Positions 31,548-37,418 of a stretch of 37,418 nucleotides of DNA are shown piece after piece (the stretch's first letter is position 1; each line of letters begins with the position of its first letter). The notes under the pieces are model-generated. The model was not told the DNA's origin. It did no database searches and saw nothing but the letters and a program-made list of their open reading frames with translations. The stretch lies in contig NZ_RIAS01000028.1 of the NCBI RefSeq assembly GCF_003719335.1, positions 1 through 37,418 on the forward strand, in the 5' to 3' direction. The position numbers and the translations under genes are program-made. This DNA comes from Paenibacillus amylolyticus (GTDB taxonomy: Bacteria > Bacillota > Bacilli > Paenibacillales > Paenibacillaceae).

Positions 31548-33089
31548 TCAGACTTGCAGGTTATCTTGTTCTTCAAGCAGTCGTTTCAGCTTTTGACGTT
31601 GCCGTTTTTCCTTCTGACGACGCTCACGATCCTCAGCTTGCAAAGCTTTGAGAAGAGAGACGCACATCCCGATCAGAACAACAGCGAATGGCAATGCGGC
31701 CACTATAGAGGCCGTCTGTAGGCCATTCAATCCTCCACTGATCAGCAGCACGACCGCGATAGCGGACTGAAGAATTCCCCAAGTAAGCTTTACTCGATTA
31801 CTCGGGTCCAGCGTTCCATCTGAAGTCAGCATACCGAGTACAAAGGTAGCCGAATCAGCCGATGTAATAAAGAAGATCATAATCAGGATTGTAGCGATAA
31901 AAGCTACAATCGTGCCTAAAGGCAGCTGTTCCAGCATAAGGAATAAAGCAGTTGTTGTATCTTCCTTGACAGCCTCTGCCAGACGCACGCCATCAAACAA
32001 TTCCAGGTGAAGTCCTGTTCCGCCGAAGACGGAGAACCAGATAAATCCGAAAAGGCTTGGAATAAGCAGGACGTAAATTACAAATTCCTTAATGGTTCTA
32101 CCTCTCGATACCCTCGCAATGAACGTACCAACAAAGGGAGCCCACGCGATCCACCATGCCCAGTAAAATAACGTCCACGCCCCTATCCAGGTTTCTCTTG
32201 AAAACGGCGTCAGTCTCAAGCTCATGTTAGTAATATTCTGTAAATAGCTGCCCATGGTTGTCGTGAATGTATCGAAGATAAACGTTGTTGGGCCAGTCAC
32301 CAATACAAAAAGCATTAATAACACAGCGATCACAAGGTTTGTGTTGCTTAGAATCTTAATCCCTTTATCCAGACCGGAAGTCGCCGAGATTAAAAAAAGT
32401 ACAGTTACAACGGTGATAATAACAACCTGAACTATTGTCGTATTAGGAATTCCAAATAAATGACTCAGCCCCCCGCCAATCTGAAGCGCACCCAATCCAA
32501 GCGAGGTCGCCACACCAAAGATGGTGGAGATGACCGCCAATATATCAATGGCCTTACCAAGCCAACCTGCAGCAAGTCGCTCACTGATGAGAGGAATAAA
32601 GGTGGAGCTAATCAAACCTTTGTAGCCTTTCCGGAACTGGAAGTAAGCAAGTGCTAAACCAATGACGGTGTAGATCGCCCAAGGATGCAACCCCCAGTGG
32701 AAAAAGGAATACCGCATTGAAAGTCTCGCTGCCTGCGTAGTCCCGGATGCCGCTCCTTCCGGTGCAGATAAATAGTGGGAGAGCGGTTCAGCAACTCCCC
32801 AGAAAACTAGTCCAATGCCCATACCAGCGCTAAACAGCATGGATAGCCAGGAAATCGTAGAATATTCCGGTTCATCATCGTCATCCCCCAGCCTAATACC
32901 GCCAAATCGACTGAAAGCTAAATAAAAAGCGAAGATCAGGAAGAACAGTGTCGCCAGCAAATAAAACCAGCCAAAATTTTGAATCGAGAAGTTGTAAGCT
33001 ACGTTAGCTACATCCGCCAGCTGATCAGGGGCAACTGCTCCCCATATTGCAAACAGTGCAACGATGATAATTGTGATTGTGAAAACCAT
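31548..33089 (-). CDS. BCCT-family glycine betaine / osmolyte transporter (OpuD/BetL-like)
   Basis: A 513-residue membrane carrier with twelve predicted spans. The substrate and sodium site motif is SAGMGIGLVFWGVAEPLSHY at about residues 87-106 (GMGIG, as in sodium-coupled betaine carriers), and the family tryptophan motif is FYWAWWIAWAPFVGTFIARV at about 308-327. The C-terminal tail (about 485-513) is strongly charged (AEDRERRQKEKRQRQKLKRL), like osmosensing tails of BetP-type carriers, although it is short. GGAGG lies 7-9 bases before the ATG. The N-terminus starts directly at the first membrane span, slightly shorter than some relatives. Uptake of betaine or a related quaternary compound during osmotic stress is the likely role. 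Confidence 0.92.
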   Translation of the reverse strand: MVFTITIIIVALFAIWGAVAPDQLADVANVAYNFSIQNFGWFYLLATLFFLIFAFYLAFSRFGGIRLGDDDDEPEYSTISWLSMLFSAGMGIGLVFWGVAEPLSHYLSAPEGAASGTTQAARLSMRYSFFHWGLHPWAIYTVIGLALAYFQFRKGYKGLISSTFIPLISERLAAGWLGKAIDILAVISTIFGVATSLGLGALQIGGGLSHLFGIPNTTIVQVVIITVVTVLFLISATSGLDKGIKILSNTNLVIAVLLMLFVLVTGPTTFIFDTFTTTMGSYLQNITNMSLRLTPFSRETWIGAWTLFYWAWWIAWAPFVGTFIARVSRGRTIKEFVIYVLLIPSLFGFIWFSVFGGTGLHLELFDGVRLAEAVKEDTTTALFLMLEQLPLGTIVAFIATILIMIFFITSADSATFVLGMLTSDGTLDPSNRVKLTWGILQSAIAVVLLISGGLNGLQTASIVAALPFAVVLIGMCVSLLKALQAEDRERRQKEKRQRQKLKRLLEEQDNLQV

Positions 33090-33302
33090 GATGAGACCTC
33101 CGTTATGTATGCTTTTTCCAACTATTCCTTAGTATTGCTAGTCCGGCTTGTAATCATGCGAAAAGCCAGCTGTTGATAATTTAAAACAAACCGCTGTGTA
33201 ATGAAACACTGGCCGGTTGGATTTTAGTTACAGAGAACCGTAACACAAAACAAAAGAATAAGGGAACTCTCCTAAAAAGTAAAACCAAGAGTCAAAAACT
33301 AT

Positions 33303-33338
33303 AAAAAAAGCCCGATACTTTATTGAATCAAGCATCGG
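33303..33338 (-). terminator. Rho-independent terminator of the chemoreceptor gene
   Basis: On the minus strand CCGATGCTT pairs with AAGTATCGG (one G-U pair, 9-base loop) and is followed by GC and seven T (33309-33303). It starts 11 bases after the stop codon. Confidence 0.85.
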
Positions 33339-33348
33339 TCTTTACTTA

Positions 33349-35112
33349 TTATTTATCCGTATCATGGACTTCGATTTGAAATTGATCTGAATACGATTTG
33401 AGGTTGTCAGCAAGGAGGGTTAGCTCTCCGGAAATACCTGATAGTTCATTGGCCGAACGCTGTTGCTCTACAGCACTGGCGGAAACTTCTTCGGACATCG
33501 CTGATGTTTCCTCGGTTGCGGAAGCAATGTAACTCAAATGTTGCTCTACCTCTTGGCGAATGGATTGCATATGGATTGTCCGATTTTCCAGACGTTGAGC
33601 AAGTTCATGCACTTCAGAGGATAACCGGCTTACCTGTTTGAAGCTTTGAAGACATTCAGCGATCTGTTCTTCCTGCTCCTTGGCAGCCAACATATTTGAA
33701 TCCAGATGCGTTCCCATATGATGAATTTCTTGAACAAATGAACTCAGTATCTCATCAATCTCCTGAATCGAACGTTCGGATTCTTGAGCGAGATGTCCCA
33801 TCTCATTAGCAACAACTCCAAAACCTTTACCCGCTTCACCAACACGGGCTGCTTCGATCGAAGCATTTAAAGATAAAATTTGAGTTTGTTTTAATATGTT
33901 GTGAATCTGTCCACTGATGGAAGAAGCAAGTTCCGAGCGTGTCGTCAGCGACTTGGAAATATTCTGTTGATCCTCAACAAGTTTGGCGTTCTCACGGCCT
34001 TTTTCTAGCAGAACTTCATGTTGGCGTGTCACTTGTATTTGCAATGCAGATAACTGATCGGAAGTACGGGTGAACTGTTCCACATAAGAACCTACTTCAT
34101 TCATAATACTGCCCAGATTTTCAGAATGCTGGACGGAGCGTTCTGTCTCTTCAGCTTGTTTCATGGAGCCTATGGCAATTTCCTCGATGGCTCTGGAGAG
34201 CTCTTCAGACTGACGCTGATTTGTAAGAGCCGTCTCGGCAATATTTTTAGAAGACTGTTGTAGTGTAGCCGAACCTTGTTGTATTCCCTTCATAATGTTC
34301 GTTAGTTGCACAACCATAGTATTGATTAGGTTACTGATGTCCCCGAGTTGATCGTTTGTCATCTGAGTGGATACAACTCGGAGATTCCCGGAAGAGACCT
34401 GTTCCAGGCTTGACTTAATGTCAGATACTTGACGAAGGATCCCTCTTACGACAAGCAGCATAATGATGAACGATAAAATTAAAACTACTGCAAAAATCGG
34501 GATAACTTTACCATACGTATTATTCAACGTTATTGCGGAAACACCTTCAACTTCTGCTGCAGACTGGTCCATGCCCAAATAACCAATAGTAGTTCCTTGC
34601 GAATCTTTAATTGGTGTAAAAGAGGACATAAGCATTCCCCAGACAGGATCTTCGACAATGCCAGTAGTTACAACTTCACCGCTAGCCAAACGTTCTAGAG
34701 TTTGAGAGTTCAGCTCAAACGCAGTCCCGTAAGGACTGTATTCCGGATCGTCCCAATCCGCGCCATCCACGGTGTAGACCCATCCTTTCGGTGTTTTATT
34801 ATACATATAAACATAAAGAGCCCCCGATTGAAGGCGAGCCTTAACAAGCTGTTCTCTAAGTGTTTTGTATTCGGAGCTTTCCTCCGAACCTGAGTTGTAT
34901 AACGAGTTGATTAATGCTGATTCCTTACCCATCTCAGAAGCGATGTTCACTGCAAGCTTCTGGTTGTTATGCTGCATTGTCATCAAGGATGAATTTTCAC
35001 TGGAGTAGTTCGTTGCCCACAGAATCAGGCCGCCCATAGCCAGTAGTGGGACAAGGATGATCGAATATAGTTTTAATCTTAAATCCATTCTTTTGTTGCG
35101 CTTGTGTTTCAC
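33349..35112 (-). CDS. Methyl-accepting chemotaxis protein
   Basis: A 587-residue receptor. Membrane segments are at about residues 15-33 and 203-223, enclosing an extracellular sensor of about 170 residues with a Cache-like end (FTPIKDSQGTTIGYLGMDQS). A HAMP domain follows (about 224-275), then the long signalling coiled coil with the conserved hairpin tip LNASIEAARVGEAGKGFGVV and ANEMGHLAQES. It starts with GTG, with AAGGGGGAAC 8 bases upstream. The C-terminus lacks an obvious CheR-docking pentapeptide. It senses a small ligand outside and signals to CheA/CheW. It is divergent from the hybrid kinase gene at 35366. Confidence 0.92.
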   Translation of the reverse strand: MKHKRNKRMDLRLKLYSIILVPLLAMGGLILWATNYSSENSSLMTMQHNNQKLAVNIASEMGKESALINSLYNSGSEESSEYKTLREQLVKARLQSGALYVYMYNKTPKGWVYTVDGADWDDPEYSPYGTAFELNSQTLERLASGEVVTTGIVEDPVWGMLMSSFTPIKDSQGTTIGYLGMDQSAAEVEGVSAITLNNTYGKVIPIFAVVLILSFIIMLLVVRGILRQVSDIKSSLEQVSSGNLRVVSTQMTNDQLGDISNLINTMVVQLTNIMKGIQQGSATLQQSSKNIAETALTNQRQSEELSRAIEEIAIGSMKQAEETERSVQHSENLGSIMNEVGSYVEQFTRTSDQLSALQIQVTRQHEVLLEKGRENAKLVEDQQNISKSLTTRSELASSISGQIHNILKQTQILSLNASIEAARVGEAGKGFGVVANEMGHLAQESERSIQEIDEILSSFVQEIHHMGTHLDSNMLAAKEQEEQIAECLQSFKQVSRLSSEVHELAQRLENRTIHMQSIRQEVEQHLSYIASATEETSAMSEEVSASAVEQQRSANELSGISGELTLLADNLKSYSDQFQIEVHDTDK

Positions 35113-35365
35113 GTTCTGTTCCCCCTTGGAAGTAATTAAAGCATAATTATTTATGAGCTTATATTATCTTATCGTAAACTTGAGGAGTAGAATGTAGTCC
35201 GATGCTAAATTCAGTGTCATCTTGTCCGTTACTGGAAGTCAAATTGGATATGTGGTAAAGGCTAATATTTAAAAACGTTTTATCTCGTTTTATTTTGATT
35301 TACAAAGAATAATGTTTTTGGGAAAATGATTCTAAATCATAAAATGAAGTAGGGGAGAGCTTTCA

Positions 35366-37418
35366 ATGCAGGTTCAGAAGGTTAATCATCATGAATTCTT
35401 CGAGCAAATATATAACCATACACCGATTGGAGTTGCTCTTATAGCTCCGGAGGGAAATTGGCTGAAAGTGAATCCTGCTTTCTGTCATATGACCGGTTTC
35501 ACTTATGAAGAACTGATGGAGCTCCGCTGCCAGGATTTAACGCATCCGGAGAATTCCTCGATGGATAAAGTTGAAGAAGCTGGACTTTTTGATAACAAAG
35601 TAAAAGAAAATATATATGAAAGGCGCTGCATTAAAAAGAATGGCGAAGAATTATGGTGTTCATTTCATGTAACTCCAGTCAGCGACGACGTAACATGTGA
35701 ACTCCATTACTTTATTTGCTTTATTGTAGATATCACTGATCGTATCCGTTCTGAACGGAAACTTTCGCACAGTAAAGGCATTAGCGCAAATGCCGAACGC
35801 TTGGCGAAGATTGGAAGCTGGGAATGGGATGTAGTTCATGATCAGATCACCATTTCTGAACAGGTGCTGGAAATCTTTGAACTTGACCGCACAAACCAAT
35901 ATTATTGCGCAAAAGATATCTATAAGGTAATGAGTACTGCAGATGTTGCATCTTTACGAGAAAAAATAAGAGACGCAGAACAAAGAGATCCATTTGTTTT
36001 TGAATTTAAATACGCTCAGTCCGAAGCTAGAGTAAAGTATATTCAATTACGTGGGTTAATCATTTATAACAAACATCAACAGCCCGTAGAGTTAAAAGGT
36101 GTACTTCAGGATATTACCGAACAGAAACAGATCGAATTCAGGCTTCAAGAAACCATCGAACGTTACACCTCGCTCAAAAAGTATAATCATGATGCTATTA
36201 TTTCATTTAACATGAGTGGAAACATTATTAATGCTAATCCTGCAGCCGTAAAAATGACAGGTTATGCAGTAAACGAAATGATTGGAAAAAGTATAGGAAG
36301 ATTTATTGGAGCCAGTAATCTAGGCCTCATTCTGCGGAGTCACTATGGTTTGGCTGAGAAGAAAATGAACACTGTTTTGCACAAGGACGGCCGTGAAACG
36401 GAAGTGTTGGTAACGCTTGCTCCAATTATTATTAATAATGTCAATGTCGGCTACTATTTAATAGCCAAGGACATCACAGAACAGAAAAAGCTTCTCATTG
36501 CCAAAGAAACAGCTGAAAGGATGAATCAGGCGAAAAGCGATTTTCTGGCGATGATGAGCCATGAAATACGGACACCTATGAATGGTGTGATCGGAATGAC
36601 AGATCTTCTTCTAGATACCCCGGGACTGAGCAAGGAGCAAACAGAATATATTCAGATTATCCAAAAGAGTGGAGATTCCTTACTTACTATTATCAATGAT
36701 ATCCTTGATTTTTCTAAGATCGAGTCAGGGAAAACCGATTTAGTGGTTGATCCTTTTGATCTTCAAGAAATCGTGACAGAAACGGTGCAAATCGTAAAAC
36801 CTTTGATCCGCGAAAAGAAGTTAGACATTCATGTTTGTTTGGATGAGACGCTTCCAATACCGCTTTATGGTGATGCATCTCGTTTAAAACAAGTACTTAC
36901 TAATCTCATCGGTAATGCTGTGAAGTTTACGCTCGAAGGTAGCGTTGAAATTGAAGTACGGGTTAAAGAACAATGTGAGGAGAACGTGTATCTCGAGTTT
37001 AAAGTCAAAGATACGGGAGTGGGAATTCCAGTAGAGAAAAGGCAACAATTATTTGAGCCATTCTACCAATTGGATAACTTTATGACCCGCAAAACACAAG
37101 GAACGGGATTGGGACTGGCGATCAGCAAAAAATTGATAGAACTCATGCATGGAGATATATGGATTGAGGATGCAGATGAACCTGGCACAACGTTTATATT
37201 CACAGCCTGCTTTAAAATAAACAATGAGGAAGTCAGCCAACGCTTAGAGCTCTCCCCAAAAAAGAACAGAGACACCCCTCTCCATATTCTGATTGCAGAG
37301 GATAATGAAATGAATCAGCTTGTCCTTAGTAAAATGATTGAAAAAAAGGGACACTTCGTAGATCATGTCGCGGACGGAAAAGAAGCGTTAGAGGCTGTCA
37401 AGAGAAATGCATACGATA
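35366..37418 (+). CDS. Cytosolic hybrid histidine kinase with three PAS domains, 3' end cut off
   Basis: The frame is open from the ATG at 35366 (AGGGGAG 8 bases upstream) to the end of the window, 684 codons. It has no membrane segment. PAS domains occupy roughly residues 8-125 (IYNHTPIGVALIAPEGNWLK), 135-250 (LAKIGSWEWDVV) and 265-375 (DAIISFNMSGNIINANPAAV). The HisKA domain has His399 in FLAMMSHEIRTPMNGVIGM, the ATPase has NLIGNAVKFT near residue 513, DTGVGIP and GTGLGLAISKKL. A receiver domain begins at about residue 640 with ILIAEDNEMNQLVLSKMIEK and is incomplete. The stimulus is probably intracellular redox, gas or a small ligand; no cofactor site is obvious. The full protein may carry an Hpt or second receiver domain. 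Confidence 0.92.
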   Translation, partial: MQVQKVNHHEFFEQIYNHTPIGVALIAPEGNWLKVNPAFCHMTGFTYEELMELRCQDLTHPENSSMDKVEEAGLFDNKVKENIYERRCIKKNGEELWCSFHVTPVSDDVTCELHYFICFIVDITDRIRSERKLSHSKGISANAERLAKIGSWEWDVVHDQITISEQVLEIFELDRTNQYYCAKDIYKVMSTADVASLREKIRDAEQRDPFVFEFKYAQSEARVKYIQLRGLIIYNKHQQPVELKGVLQDITEQKQIEFRLQETIERYTSLKKYNHDAIISFNMSGNIINANPAAVKMTGYAVNEMIGKSIGRFIGASNLGLILRSHYGLAEKKMNTVLHKDGRETEVLVTLAPIIINNVNVGYYLIAKDITEQKKLLIAKETAERMNQAKSDFLAMMSHEIRTPMNGVIGMTDLLLDTPGLSKEQTEYIQIIQKSGDSLLTIINDILDFSKIESGKTDLVVDPFDLQEIVTETVQIVKPLIREKKLDIHVCLDETLPIPLYGDASRLKQVLTNLIGNAVKFTLEGSVEIEVRVKEQCEENVYLEFKVKDTGVGIPVEKRQQLFEPFYQLDNFMTRKTQGTGLGLAISKKLIELMHGDIWIEDADEPGTTFIFTACFKINNEEVSQRLELSPKKNRDTPLHILIAEDNEMNQLVLSKMIEKKGHFVDHVADGKEALEAVKRNAYD

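Noticed and set aside
1..37418. Transfer RNA, ribosomal RNA, intact transposase or prophage genes
   Set aside because: I looked for these in the gaps and frames and recognised none.

Overview
The window looks like chromosomal DNA of a Paenibacillus-type low-GC Gram-positive bacterium. The evidence is the abundance of purine-rich ribosome binding sites with ATG, GTG and TTG starts, an LplB/YtcP/LplA-type sugar ABC transporter beside a YesM/YesN-type two-component pair, many AraC, TetR and MerR regulators, an orphan FGGY kinase, DUF4180 and DUF2239 genes, and a BCCT osmolyte carrier. No rRNA, tRNA, CRISPR array or intact insertion sequence was recognised. Organism assignment is inference from gene content.

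Layout. 1-1781: the 5' part of a dihydrolipoamide dehydrogenase (minus strand) divergent from a TetR regulator and an acetyltransferase, with a 40-bp palindrome over the dehydrogenase promoter. 1848-4886: DUF4180 gene, FGGY kinase, a small overlapping unknown gene and a SUKH (SMI1/KNR4) protein. 4984-5840: remnant of a nonribosomal peptide synthetase terminal reductase, then a 42-residue basic protein. 5968-7565: DUF2239 gene plus alpha/beta hydrolase under a promoter embedded in a perfect 22-bp inverted repeat. 7566-9608: a likely group II intron scrap, a promoter with an attenuator-like leader, an ornithine cyclodeaminase-family gene and a broken threonine dehydratase-like gene. 9665-17996: carbohydrate ABC transporter (two permeases, lipoprotein), convergent YesN/YesM two-component system, and a nucleoside hydrolase. 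18262-20152: AraC regulator and short-chain dehydrogenase. 20408-22903: small peptide frame overlapping an ABC ATPase and a large membrane protein. 22935-25394: MerR regulator, textbook MerR-type promoter, and a QacA-like efflux gene broken by three single-base losses. 25553-29943: acetyltransferase, AraC regulator divergent from a GH95-like glycosidase. 29992-31372: a 52-residue secreted peptide and a seven-repeat RCC1 propeller protein. 31455-37418: BCCT transporter, chemoreceptor, and a truncated three-PAS hybrid histidine kinase that runs off the window.

How the parts fit: most of the window is a set of independent regulator-plus-target cassettes (TetR/dehydrogenase, MerR/efflux, AraC/glycosidase, AraC/dehydrogenase, YesMN/ABC transporter), mixed with decaying genes. 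The less ordinary content lies in the regulatory DNA (palindromic operator-promoters and an attenuator-like leader), in small peptide genes, and in the RCC1 protein, whose N-terminus appears to complete its last propeller blade. Several broken genes owe their breaks to one-base changes at or next to homopolymer runs, so sequencing error must be excluded before calling them pseudogenes.
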